Shown one piece after another: positions 6,896-15,017 of a stretch of 64,000 bases of DNA. Below the pieces are notes generated by a model. That model had not been told where the DNA came from. It was given only the letters and a program-made list of their open reading frames with translations, and did no database searches. The first letter of the stretch is position 1. Every line of letters begins with the position of its first letter. A program made the position numbers and the translations under genes. Location of the stretch: NCBI GenBank assembly GCA_020848905.1, contig JADLHG010000063.1, positions 1 to 64,000 on the forward strand, in the 5' to 3' direction. The stretch is from Deltaproteobacteria bacterium (GTDB lineage Bacteria; Myxococcota_A; Polyangia; GCA-2747355; JADLHG01).

Positions 6896-7291
6896 GTGCC
6901 CAGGCTGACGCGCATTTTGCTGTTTCACGAGGATAGTGCGGCCTCCGAGTCCCTGCGCTCGCGGCTCGTGAGCGAGGGTTTCGACGTCGCGACCTCGCGC
7001 ACCTTCCTCGAGGCCGCTCCGCATCTCATGGCCGGACGAACGGACCTGCTTCTCATCCAACTCCCGGAGACCGAGTGGGTGCGGAACGCGATCCTGACCG
7101 AAGTCCGCCGCGCCCATCCCGCGCTGCCGATCGTGGCTCTGACGCCGGCCGTGTCGCCCGAGCTCGGCCAGGTGCTCGCACGCCTCGGCGTCGCCACGGT
7201 GCCTCCGACGGGCGATGGCTGGACGGGCCTCGTGGAGACGCTGCACCGGGCGCTCAAGGCGTCCGATCCCGCGTCCGGAGGTCAACGCTAG
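6896..7291 (+). CDS. Degenerate response-regulator receiver-like protein
   Basis: The 131-residue protein starts at GTG 6896. It keeps the receiver outline: RILLFHEDSAASESL with the acidic pair E12-D13, then TDLLLIQLPE and PIVALTPAVSPEL. The position of the phosphorylated Asp is Gln55, and the conserved Lys after strand 5 is replaced (VATVPPT). It is therefore unlikely to be phosphorylated and may act as a protein-protein module. The gene is divergent from one HTH-EIIA gene and sits 53 nt before the other, suggesting a joint regulatory unit upstream of the Ehr operon. Confidence 0.7.
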   Translation: MPRLTRILLFHEDSAASESLRSRLVSEGFDVATSRTFLEAAPHLMAGRTDLLLIQLPETEWVRNAILTEVRRAHPALPIVALTPAVSPELGQVLARLGVATVPPTGDGWTGLVETLHRALKASDPASGGQR

Positions 7292-7344
7292 ATGGCCTTT
7301 CCAGCTCCGACGCTCGGACGACGCAGGTGGCCGGAGGCGTCCCG

Positions 7345-8055
7345 ATGTTTCTGACCGTGCGCGAGGCTGCGGCGCTGCTCGCGGTCACCGAACGCCAGGT
7401 CTACCGCTGGGTCGGGGAAGCGGAGATCCCGTTTCAACGCGTCCGCCATCAGGTGCGGTTCAATCGTACCGACCTCCTCGAGTGGGCTATCGTGCGCCGG
7501 CTCCCCATCTCGCCCGAGGCGCTCGACGCGAACCTCGACGCGGAGGACCGCACCCCCAGCCTGATGCAGGCCCTCCGGGTGGGCGGGGTCCACCACGACG
7601 TGCCAGGTACCGATCGCAACTCGGCTCTGCGCGCGGCCGTGGAGCGAACGCCGACGCCGGCGAGCTTCGACCGCGAGTTTCTCGTCGAGGTGCTGACGGC
7701 CCGCGAGAGCGCCGTCTCGGCGGCCGTGGGTCACGGGATCGCGATCCCGCGCGTCCGGCAACCGATCGTCGCGCCCGGCGTGGCTCCTACCGTGAGCGTG
7801 TCCCATCTACGATCGCCCGTGGCCTCCGGCGCACCCGATGAGACGCAGATCCAGACCATCTTCCTCATCGTGAGTCCCACCGTCCGGGCCCACCTGCAGA
7901 TGCTGGTGCGCCTGGGGCGCGCGCTCCTCGACCCGGCGTTTCGCGCGGCGGTCGAGCGCCGTGCGACGACGGAGGAGCTGGCCGCGGAGGCGGGACGGCT
8001 CGAAGTGGCTCCTCCGCCCGAGCCGCCACCCCATCGCGCCGAGGGAGCCGATTGA
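7345..8055 (+). CDS. Excisionase-type HTH plus PTS EIIA-like regulator with active-site His replaced by Arg
   Basis: This 236-residue protein matches the 6042-6752 product in length and layout: an HTH at 1-50 (MFLTVREAAALLAVTERQVY, then RHQVRFNRTDLLEW) and an EIIA fold at about 105-215. The phosphorylation motif reads AVGHGIAIPRVRQP, with Arg136 where His is expected, so phosphotransfer should be lost while the binding fold is kept. CGGAGG precedes ATG 7345. The stop is one base before the first Ehr gene, so the two are probably cotranscribed. Confidence 0.78.
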   Translation: MFLTVREAAALLAVTERQVYRWVGEAEIPFQRVRHQVRFNRTDLLEWAIVRRLPISPEALDANLDAEDRTPSLMQALRVGGVHHDVPGTDRNSALRAAVERTPTPASFDREFLVEVLTARESAVSAAVGHGIAIPRVRQPIVAPGVAPTVSVSHLRSPVASGAPDETQIQTIFLIVSPTVRAHLQMLVRLGRALLDPAFRAAVERRATTEELAAEAGRLEVAPPPEPPPHRAEGAD

Positions 8056-8056
8056 C

Positions 8057-10039
8057 GTGAGCCCTCTTGCGCTCGTCCTCATCGCGGCCGGAGCGATCGC
8101 TGGCACCGGCGTCCTCGCGCTGCTCCTGCATCGCGTCCCGCGCGCGGCGACGTCCGTCGCGGTTCTGGGTGCGGTGGCCGGTGGCGCGCTCGGCCTCTTT
8201 GCGGTGGTCCAGGTCCTGCGCGGTGGGGTCTCGGCCGCCATCGCCGCGCCGTGGCGCATCCCCGGTGGAGCCCTGCTCCTCGGGATCGACCCGCTGAGCG
8301 CGTTTTTCCTGGCCCCGATCTTCGTCGTCGGCGCACTGTGCGCGGTCTACGGCCGCAGCTATCTCGGCCCCCGTCCCACGCAGGGCGGGGAGCTCAACCT
8401 GCTCATCTCCGCCATGACGCTCGTGCTCGTCGCCCGGCAGGCCTTGCTCTTTCTGGTGGCCTGGGAAGCCATGACGCTCCTCGCCTATCTCCTCGTCACC
8501 GTCGATCACGGCGAGGCCGAGGTCCGGCGCGCGGGGCTGGTCTACCTCATCGCCTCGCACGTCGCGGTCGTCGCGCTGCTCGCCCTGTTTCTCGCGCTCG
8601 GCACGCGGAGCGGCGGCTCGCTCGACTTCGCCTCCATTGCCGGCGCGTGGCGCGGCGCCCCCTCCGGCACCGCGGGGATCCTCGTGCTCGCGCTCATCGG
8701 CTTCGGCGTCAAGGCGGGCGTCGTCGGACTTCACGTGTGGCTGCCGGTGGCCCACGCGGCTGCCCCGTCGCACGTCTCGGCGCTCATGTCGGCCGTGGTC
8801 ATCAAGCTGGGACTCTACGGGATCCTTCGCACGACGCTCCTCGTCACTCCGGGCTCCTGGTTCGGCGTCGTGCTCATGCTCCTCGGCGTCATCGGCGCCT
8901 TCCTCGGCATCGCCCTCGCGCTCGGCCAGCGTGACCTCAAGCGCATCCTGGCCTACTCCAGCGTCGAGAACGTCGGGATCATTCTCGTCGGCCTGGGCCT
9001 CGGCTACTGGGCGCAGGCGCGGGGCGACGCGCGGCTCGCTGCGATGGGCTTCGCCGGCGGCCTGCTCCACATCTGGAACCACGCCGCGATGAAGGGGCTC
9101 ATGTTCTTCGGCGCGGGCAGCGTCGTGCACGGCGCCGGGACGAAGGACGTCGAACGTCTGGGAGGTCTCCTGCGCCGCATGCGCTGGACCGGCCGGGCGC
9201 TCATCCTCGGTGCCGTGGCCATCGCCGGACTCCCGCCGCTCAACGGCTTCACCGGGGAGTGGCTGCTCTACGGAGGGCTGACCCAGTTCGGGATGTCGGG
9301 GCGGTCGCCGTCCAGCCTGGTGGCGATGGGCGGCGCGGTGGCTCTCGCCTTCGTCGGGGGGCTGGCGCTGCTGTGCTTCGTGCGGCTGGTGGGGGTCGTC
9401 CTACTGGGCACGCCGCGCGACGAGGGCGCCGCGCACGCCCACGAGTCTCCCGCAGGGATGACGGTGCCGATGTGGATCCTCGCTGCCGCGTGCGTCGTCG
9501 GTGCCGTGGCAGCTCCCGCCCTCGTGTCGGCCCAGACGCAGGTCCTCGCCGAGCTCTACCCGGCGGCCGGGCTCGACCTCGGCGCCGCCGCGAGGTTTCT
9601 CTCCCCGCTCGTGATCGTCAATCTGGTGCTCTTCGCCACGATCGCCTTGGCGACGGCGCTCGTGTTCCGGCGCGTGGACCGAACGCAGCTCCGCGAGACG
9701 TGGGGTTGCGGCTACGCGGCTCCCACCTCCCGCATGCAGTACTCCGCGCGCGGCTTCTCCGAGTTTCTCACCGCGCGGGCCCTGCCGCGCTGGTGCCGCG
9801 GCCAGCTGCGCGTGCGACCGCCGGAGGGAGTCTTCCCCGCCGACGCATCCTTCGACAGCGACGGGGGTGACCCGCTCACCCGCGGAGTCTACGAACCGCT
9901 CCTGCTCCGCACCGGCCAGCAGTTCTCGCGCCTGAGGTTTCTGCAGCAGGGCAACCTGAACATCTACCTCGTCTACGTGCTCGCCGCGCTGGTCGGTGGG
10001 CTCACGTGGGTCGCGCTTCGCGACTGGTCGAGCTGGTGA
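8057..10039 (+). CDS. hyfB: HyfB-like antiporter subunit of an Ehr (hydrogenase-4-like) complex, copy 1
   Basis: The 660-residue, very hydrophobic protein is of the complex I NuoL/M/N (Mrp antiporter) family. Its core has LFLVAWEAMTLLAYLLVTVD, VVGLHVWLPVAHAAAPSHVS, RDLKRILAYSSVENVG and a conserved His region (AGGLLHIWNHAAMKGLMFF). The C-terminus has the HyfB-type signature WGCGYAAPTSRMQY. It starts with GTG 8057 one base after the regulator, and its stop overlaps the next gene by 4 nt. It should carry out proton or sodium translocation in the membrane arm. Length and family agree; the ion is unknown. Confidence 0.85.
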   Translation: MSPLALVLIAAGAIAGTGVLALLLHRVPRAATSVAVLGAVAGGALGLFAVVQVLRGGVSAAIAAPWRIPGGALLLGIDPLSAFFLAPIFVVGALCAVYGRSYLGPRPTQGGELNLLISAMTLVLVARQALLFLVAWEAMTLLAYLLVTVDHGEAEVRRAGLVYLIASHVAVVALLALFLALGTRSGGSLDFASIAGAWRGAPSGTAGILVLALIGFGVKAGVVGLHVWLPVAHAAAPSHVSALMSAVVIKLGLYGILRTTLLVTPGSWFGVVLMLLGVIGAFLGIALALGQRDLKRILAYSSVENVGIILVGLGLGYWAQARGDARLAAMGFAGGLLHIWNHAAMKGLMFFGAGSVVHGAGTKDVERLGGLLRRMRWTGRALILGAVAIAGLPPLNGFTGEWLLYGGLTQFGMSGRSPSSLVAMGGAVALAFVGGLALLCFVRLVGVVLLGTPRDEGAAHAHESPAGMTVPMWILAAACVVGAVAAPALVSAQTQVLAELYPAAGLDLGAAARFLSPLVIVNLVLFATIALATALVFRRVDRTQLRETWGCGYAAPTSRMQYSARGFSEFLTARALPRWCRGQLRVRPPEGVFPADASFDSDGGDPLTRGVYEPLLLRTGQQFSRLRFLQQGNLNIYLVYVLAALVGGLTWVALRDWSSW

Positions 10040-12015
10040 GCGAGAAACTTCTCATCGCGTCGATCGTACTCGCGGGCTTTGCCGGCGTGCCCGGACTCTT
10101 TCGTCCCCGCGACGGGCGCGCGGGGGAGCGCCTCTTCGTCGGACTCATGACCCTCGCCGGCGTGTGCGCCTGCCTCGGGGCCGTGGGTGCGCTCGCGCTC
10201 GGTTGGTCGAACGAGCTCGCCGTCACCTGGCTCGTTCCGGGGGGGCAGCTAGTCATTCGCGTCGACGCCATCTCGGCCATGTTCGTGCTCCAGATCGCCG
10301 TTCTCGCCGTGCTCGGCGCCTGGTACGGGCTGGAATACTGGCCGCAGCGCGGGCACCGCGACAATGGGCGCAAGCTGCGCACCTTCTTCGGCGCAGTGAC
10401 CGCCGGCATGCTGCTGCTCGTGATCGCCAGGAACGCGGTGCTCTTTCTCGTGGGCTGGGAGATCATGGCGGCCTCCGCGTTTCTGCTCGTCAGCACCGAG
10501 GACGAGAAGCCGACCGCGCGAGAGGTCGGCTTCGTCTACCTGCTCGCCACCCGCGCCGGCACGCTCTGCCTGTTCGCGATGTTCGCCCTCCTCGGCGCCG
10601 CGGGAGGGTCGCTGAGTTTCGACGCGTGGCCCCGCGCCCTCGCCTCGCCCCTGCGCGACGCCATCTTCGTGCTCGGCCTGTGCGGCTTCGGCCTCAAGGC
10701 CGGCCTCATGCCGCTCCACATCTGGTTGCCCGGAGCGCACGCGAATGCACCGAGCCACGTCTCCGCGGTCATGTCCGGCGTGCTGATCAAGACGGGGATC
10801 TACGGGCTCGTGCGTCTCACGGCCTCGTGCGAGCTGCCTCCGCTCTGGTGGGGCTACGCGCTCATCGGCGCGGGGGTGGTCTCCGGAGTTCTCGGCGTGG
10901 GCTTCGCCATCGGGCAACACGACCTCAAGCGCCTGCTCGCGTACCACTCGGTCGAGAACATCGGCATCATCTGTCTGGGGCTCGGTGTCGCGCTGCTGGG
11001 GCGCAGCCTCGGGCGGCCCGGTCTCGTGGCGCTCGGCGTGGCCGGGGCCCTGCTGCACGTCTGGAATCACGGGCTCTTCAAGGCGCTGCTCTTTCTCAGC
11101 GCCGGTTCGGTGCTGCACGCCACCGGCACGCGCGAGATTGATCGGCTCGGGGGACTGTGGCGTCGCATGCCTCGCACGGGACTCGCCTTCCTCGTGGGTG
11201 CGGTGGCGATCTGCGGGCTTCCGCCCCTCAACGGGCTCATCAGCGAGCTCCTGGTCTACCTCGGACTCTTCCGTACCGGCGCCGAGGGGGGCGGCCCCTG
11301 GATGGCCGTGGCGCTGGCTGCCCCCGCGCTCGCTCTCGTGGGCGCGCTGGCCGTGGCCTGCTTCGTGAAAGTCTTTGGCGCCGTCTTCCTCGGGAACGCG
11401 CGCACGTCCGACACCGAGCGCGCGCACGAGTGCGGGCCGACCATGTGGGTGCCGATGGCGATCCTCGGCGGGACCTGCGCCTTCATCGGCCTCGCCGCGC
11501 CGCTCGTCGCGCGCGTGCTGGACGTGGGCGTGAACGCCTGGGCCGGGGCCGCCGCGACCTCTCCGATGCCCGCCCTGAACCGGATCGCGCCCCTGGTCTG
11601 GGTCTCGGCCACGAGCGCAGCGCTCCTCGTGGCGATCGCCCTCTTCGGCATGCGGCTCGCCCGACGAGCGCGCGCTCGCGCCGCGGCACCCGAGGTCGGG
11701 ACCTGGGACTGCGGCTACGCGGCCCCCACCTCCCGCATGCAGTACACCTCCTCCTCGTTCGCGGAATTGCTCGTGGGCCTGCTCGCGCCGGCCCTGCGCC
11801 CGAGCCAGCACTCGCCTCGCCTCGCCGGGCCCTTCCCGGCTCCGGAGGGCTTCCACAGCCACGTGCCGGACACCGTCCTGGATCGGGCGCTCCGGCCGAG
11901 CTTCTCCTTCGTCGCGCGGCTCTTCGGGCGGCTGCGTCCGATCCAGCGCGGCAACGTGCATCTCTACCTGCTCTACATCCTCGGGACGCTCGTCGTCCTC
12001 CTCCTCTGGAGATGA
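10036..12015 (+). CDS. hyfB: HyfB-like antiporter subunit, tandem copy 2
   Basis: A second full-length HyfB (659 residues) begins at GTG 10036, overlapping the previous TGA. It repeats the same landmarks: LFLVGWEIMAASAFLLVSTE, LMPLHIWLPGAHANAPSHVS, HDLKRLLAYHSVENIGI, HVWNHGLFKALLFLSAGSVL and the C-terminal WDCGYAAPTSRMQY. It is a diverged paralogue, not a duplicated fragment. Together with HyfF (13581) the complex would contain three antiporter-like subunits, as in complex I. Confidence 0.85.
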   Translation: MSEKLLIASIVLAGFAGVPGLFRPRDGRAGERLFVGLMTLAGVCACLGAVGALALGWSNELAVTWLVPGGQLVIRVDAISAMFVLQIAVLAVLGAWYGLEYWPQRGHRDNGRKLRTFFGAVTAGMLLLVIARNAVLFLVGWEIMAASAFLLVSTEDEKPTAREVGFVYLLATRAGTLCLFAMFALLGAAGGSLSFDAWPRALASPLRDAIFVLGLCGFGLKAGLMPLHIWLPGAHANAPSHVSAVMSGVLIKTGIYGLVRLTASCELPPLWWGYALIGAGVVSGVLGVGFAIGQHDLKRLLAYHSVENIGIICLGLGVALLGRSLGRPGLVALGVAGALLHVWNHGLFKALLFLSAGSVLHATGTREIDRLGGLWRRMPRTGLAFLVGAVAICGLPPLNGLISELLVYLGLFRTGAEGGGPWMAVALAAPALALVGALAVACFVKVFGAVFLGNARTSDTERAHECGPTMWVPMAILGGTCAFIGLAAPLVARVLDVGVNAWAGAAATSPMPALNRIAPLVWVSATSAALLVAIALFGMRLARRARARAAAPEVGTWDCGYAAPTSRMQYTSSSFAELLVGLLAPALRPSQHSPRLAGPFPAPEGFHSHVPDTVLDRALRPSFSFVARLFGRLRPIQRGNVHLYLLYILGTLVVLLLWR

Positions 12016-12932
12016 CCGTGGCCTACCTGCACCTCGCCATCCATCTCGCGCTCGTCTTCCTGCTTCCGCCGCTCTCCCTCGGCGTGATCAACAAGACCAA
12101 GGCCCTCTTTGCAGGACGCGTGGGACCGCCGCTCCTTCAGCCCTACTACGACATGGCCAAGCTCTTCCGCAAGGGCACGGTGCTCAGCCAGACGACCACC
12201 TGGGTCTTTCTCGCCGGGCCCGCCGTCGGGCTCGTGACGACCATCCTGGCGGCGCTCCTCATCCCGCTCGGTGGGCATCACGCGCCGATCGCCTTCGACG
12301 GAGACTTCGTCCTCTTCGCCTACGCGCTCGGGCTCGGCCGCTTCTTCACCATCGCCGCGGCCCTCGACACCGGCTCCGCCTTCGAAGGGATGGGGGGCGC
12401 GCGTGAGGCCACCTTCTCCTGCCTCGCCGAGCCGGCGGTCTTCTTCGGGTTCCTCGTGCTGGCTCGCGCCTCGGGCTCCTATTCCCTCTCGGGGATGCTC
12501 GGCCCGACAGTGGCCACGACCTGGTCGAGCGCGGGCGCCGCGCTGGGGGCGGTGGTGGTGAGCTGGTTCGTGGTCCTCCTCGCCGAGAACAGCCGCATCC
12601 CTTTCGACGACCCGAACACGCACCTCGAGCTCACGATGATCCACGAGGTCATGGTGCTCGACCACAGCGGCCCCCCCTTCGGCATGATCCTCTACGGGGC
12701 GGCGATGAAGCTCTTCGTCTTCGGCGCGATGGTCCTCGGCGTCGCCATGCCGCTCGGGGGAATGGACCCCTGGGCCTCGTGGGGCGTCTTCGTGGCCGCG
12801 ACCCTGCTCCTGGCCATCGCCATCGGTGTCGTCGAGTCGATCATGGCGCGCTTGCGGTTGCCGCAAGTGCCGAGTCTTCTCGTCGCCGCGTGCCTGATCT
12901 CGGCCTTCGGCGCGGTTCTACTGGTGAGGTGA
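12012..12932 (+). CDS. hyfC: HyfC/HycD-like membrane subunit (NuoH/ND1 family)
   Basis: The 306-residue membrane protein is coupled by ATGA to the upstream gene. It has the NuoH-family features GINKTKALFAGRVGP-like near the N-terminus (VINKTKALFAGRVGPPLLQP), an early quinone-chamber-like loop, and the highly conserved acidic loop ENSRIPFDDPNTHLELTMIH followed by EVMVLDHSGP. In these complexes the subunit anchors the peripheral arm to the antiporter subunits and couples redox energy to ion movement. Length is normal for HycD/HyfC. Confidence 0.88.
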   Translation: MTVAYLHLAIHLALVFLLPPLSLGVINKTKALFAGRVGPPLLQPYYDMAKLFRKGTVLSQTTTWVFLAGPAVGLVTTILAALLIPLGGHHAPIAFDGDFVLFAYALGLGRFFTIAAALDTGSAFEGMGGAREATFSCLAEPAVFFGFLVLARASGSYSLSGMLGPTVATTWSSAGAALGAVVVSWFVVLLAENSRIPFDDPNTHLELTMIHEVMVLDHSGPPFGMILYGAAMKLFVFGAMVLGVAMPLGGMDPWASWGVFVAATLLLAIAIGVVESIMARLRLPQVPSLLVAACLISAFGAVLLVR

Positions 12933-12935
12933 CGG

Positions 12936-13577
12936 ATGTTTGCTGCGGTCGATCCCCTCCTGGTCTCGATCCTGATGCTGAATTTCCTCGTCCTCGGGAC
13001 GAGCCGCCTGCGCTCGGCGATCAACGCCTCGGCGATGCAGGGGGCGCTGCTGGGAGCGCTCACGGTCTTCGTGCACGGCAGCTTCTCCGCGCGCCCGCTC
13101 GTCGTTGGTGCGGCCGCGATCGCGATCAAAGGCCTGCTCATTCCGGCGATGCTTCATCGCGCGCTGCGGGACATCGCGATCCGGCGGGAGATCGAGCCCT
13201 ACGTCAGCTTCGTGACCTCGCTCGTCCTCGGGGCCGTGGCGACCGGAGCGGCGGTCCTCTTCGCCGACCGGCTGCCCCTGGCTGCCGAACATCAGGACGT
13301 GCTCCTCGTGCCGGCGTCGCTCGCCACCGTGCTCACCGGCTTTCTGATCATGTCCACGCGGCGCGAGGCCATCACGCAGGTCGTGGGCTACCTGGTGCTC
13401 GAGAACGGCATCTTCATCATGGGGCTGACCCTCCACGACGCTATGCCGTCGCTCGTCGAGGTCGGCGTGCTGCTCGACCTGCTCGTCGCGATCTTCGTCA
13501 TCGGGGTCGTGATCAACCACATCAGCCGCGAGTTCGCCTCGCTCGACGTGGCGCGGCTCGACACGCTGAAGGAATGA
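12936..13577 (+). CDS. hyfE: HyfE-like membrane subunit (NuoK-related)
   Basis: The 213-residue protein consists of about six to seven hydrophobic segments, with the conserved stretches RREIEPYVSFVTSLVLGA, RREAITQVVGYLVLENGIF and the C-terminal INHISREFASLDVARLDTLKE. This matches HyfE, a NuoK-like membrane subunit of hydrogenase-4 and related complexes. It starts 3 nt after hyfC and ends 3 nt before hyfF. Confidence 0.85.
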   Translation: MFAAVDPLLVSILMLNFLVLGTSRLRSAINASAMQGALLGALTVFVHGSFSARPLVVGAAAIAIKGLLIPAMLHRALRDIAIRREIEPYVSFVTSLVLGAVATGAAVLFADRLPLAAEHQDVLLVPASLATVLTGFLIMSTRREAITQVVGYLVLENGIFIMGLTLHDAMPSLVEVGVLLDLLVAIFVIGVVINHISREFASLDVARLDTLKE

Positions 13578-13580
13578 TCG

Positions 13581-15017
13581 ATGGCCATCGCGCTCTTCCT
13601 CGCACCGCTGCTCTTCGCGCTGGCCGCGTTCGTCGTGCCGTCGCCCCGCGTCCGGCCGTGGCTCGTGCCCCTCGGCGCCGCCGTCCACCTCGGGCTCACG
13701 ATCGTGGCGCTGCGCGGAGTCGGCCCCATCTCCGCCTTCGACGGCTGGATCGTCCTCGACAAGCTCGGCCGCGTGGCGCTGCCCCTCGTGTCCACGCTGT
13801 TCTTCGCCTGCTCGCTCTACGTGCCGACCTACCTGGGTCTGCGCGCCGAGCGTCCCAATAGGCTCTTCTGCGGCGCGCTGCTCGCCTTCCTCTCGATGAT
13901 GACGCTCATCACCATCTCGCACCACATGGGGCTCATGTGGGTGGCGCTGGAGGCCAATACGCTCGCCTCGGCGCCGCTTCTCCTCTTCAACCAGAACGCG
14001 CGCTCGCTCGAGGCGACCTGGAAGTATCTCGTCGTCGGTGGCGTCGGCATCGCGCTCGCGCTGCTCGGGTCGTTCTTCCTCGCCTACGCGGCGCTTCACG
14101 CGGGTCTACGCGGCTCGCTGCTCATCGACGATCTGGTGCAGCAGGCGCCGATGCTCTCGCGGCCGTGGCTCCACACCGCGTTCATCGTGCTCTTCGTCGG
14201 GTACGGCACGAAGATGGGGCTCGCGCCCATGCACACCTGGAAGCCGGACGCGTACGGCGAGGCGCCCGGGCTCGTGGGAGCGCTCCTCGCCGGTGGCCTG
14301 ACCACCTGCGCGTTCCTCGCCCTTCTGCGCTTCTACCAGGTCTGCTCGGCTGCCGGCGAGGGCGCCTTCGCTCGCGAGCTGATGGTGGTGATCGGCCTCC
14401 TCTCCATGGCCGTGGCGGGGGTCTTCATGGCGCGACAGCGCGACTACAAGCGGATGCTCGCCTACTCGAGCGTGGAGCACATGGGCATCCTGGTGCTGGG
14501 CATCGGGATCGGCGGACTCGCCGCGTTTGGCGCCATGCTCCACCTCGTGAACAACGCCCTGACGAAGGGGGTGATGTTCATCGCGGCGGCGAACATCCAT
14601 CGGGCCTACGGCACCAAGACGACCGACACGGTGGGGGGGGCGCTGCGCCGCGTTCCGGCGTCGGCCGCGCTCTTTCTCGCCGGCTTCTTCGCGGTGACGG
14701 GCTCGCCCCCCTTCGGCCCCTTCTTGAGCGAGTTCACCATTCTCAGGGGAGCCTTCGCCGCCGGGCGCTACGGCGTCGCTGCGGCCTTTCTGGGGCTGCT
14801 CTTCGTCGTCTTCGTGGGGATGGGTGGCACCGTGCTAGCGGTGGTGCAGGGGACGCCGCGCGAGGACCTGCCCGACACGGGCTTTCGCGACAGCATCGGC
14901 ACCGTGGGTCCCGCGCTGATCCTGCTCATCGCGGTGGTGGTCCTCGGCGTCTGGGTGCCTCCGGGCCTGGACGCGGCGCTCAGGGACGCCGCGAACCTGG
15001 TGGAGACGGGACGATGA
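13581..15017 (+). CDS. hyfF: HyfF-like antiporter subunit
   Basis: The 478-residue membrane protein is related to NuoN/NuoM. It has LITISHHMGLMWVALEANTL, GYGTKMGLAPMHTWKPDAYG, ARQRDYKRMLAYSSVEHMGI and FGAMLHLVNNALTKGVMF, which hold the channel Lys, Glu and His positions of the family. Length is close to E. coli HyfF. It is the third antiporter-like subunit in the operon. Its stop overlaps the start of the large-subunit gene by 4 nt. Confidence 0.85.
   Translation: MAIALFLAPLLFALAAFVVPSPRVRPWLVPLGAAVHLGLTIVALRGVGPISAFDGWIVLDKLGRVALPLVSTLFFACSLYVPTYLGLRAERPNRLFCGALLAFLSMMTLITISHHMGLMWVALEANTLASAPLLLFNQNARSLEATWKYLVVGGVGIALALLGSFFLAYAALHAGLRGSLLIDDLVQQAPMLSRPWLHTAFIVLFVGYGTKMGLAPMHTWKPDAYGEAPGLVGALLAGGLTTCAFLALLRFYQVCSAAGEGAFARELMVVIGLLSMAVAGVFMARQRDYKRMLAYSSVEHMGILVLGIGIGGLAAFGAMLHLVNNALTKGVMFIAAANIHRAYGTKTTDTVGGALRRVPASAALFLAGFFAVTGSPPFGPFLSEFTILRGAFAAGRYGVAAAFLGLLFVVFVGMGGTVLAVVQGTPREDLPDTGFRDSIGTVGPALILLIAVVVLGVWVPPGLDAALRDAANLVETGR

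Noticed and set aside
10249-11961. A 570-codon open frame antisense to the second hyfB
   Set aside because: Its composition is that of a GC shadow, and it covers a conserved membrane protein.
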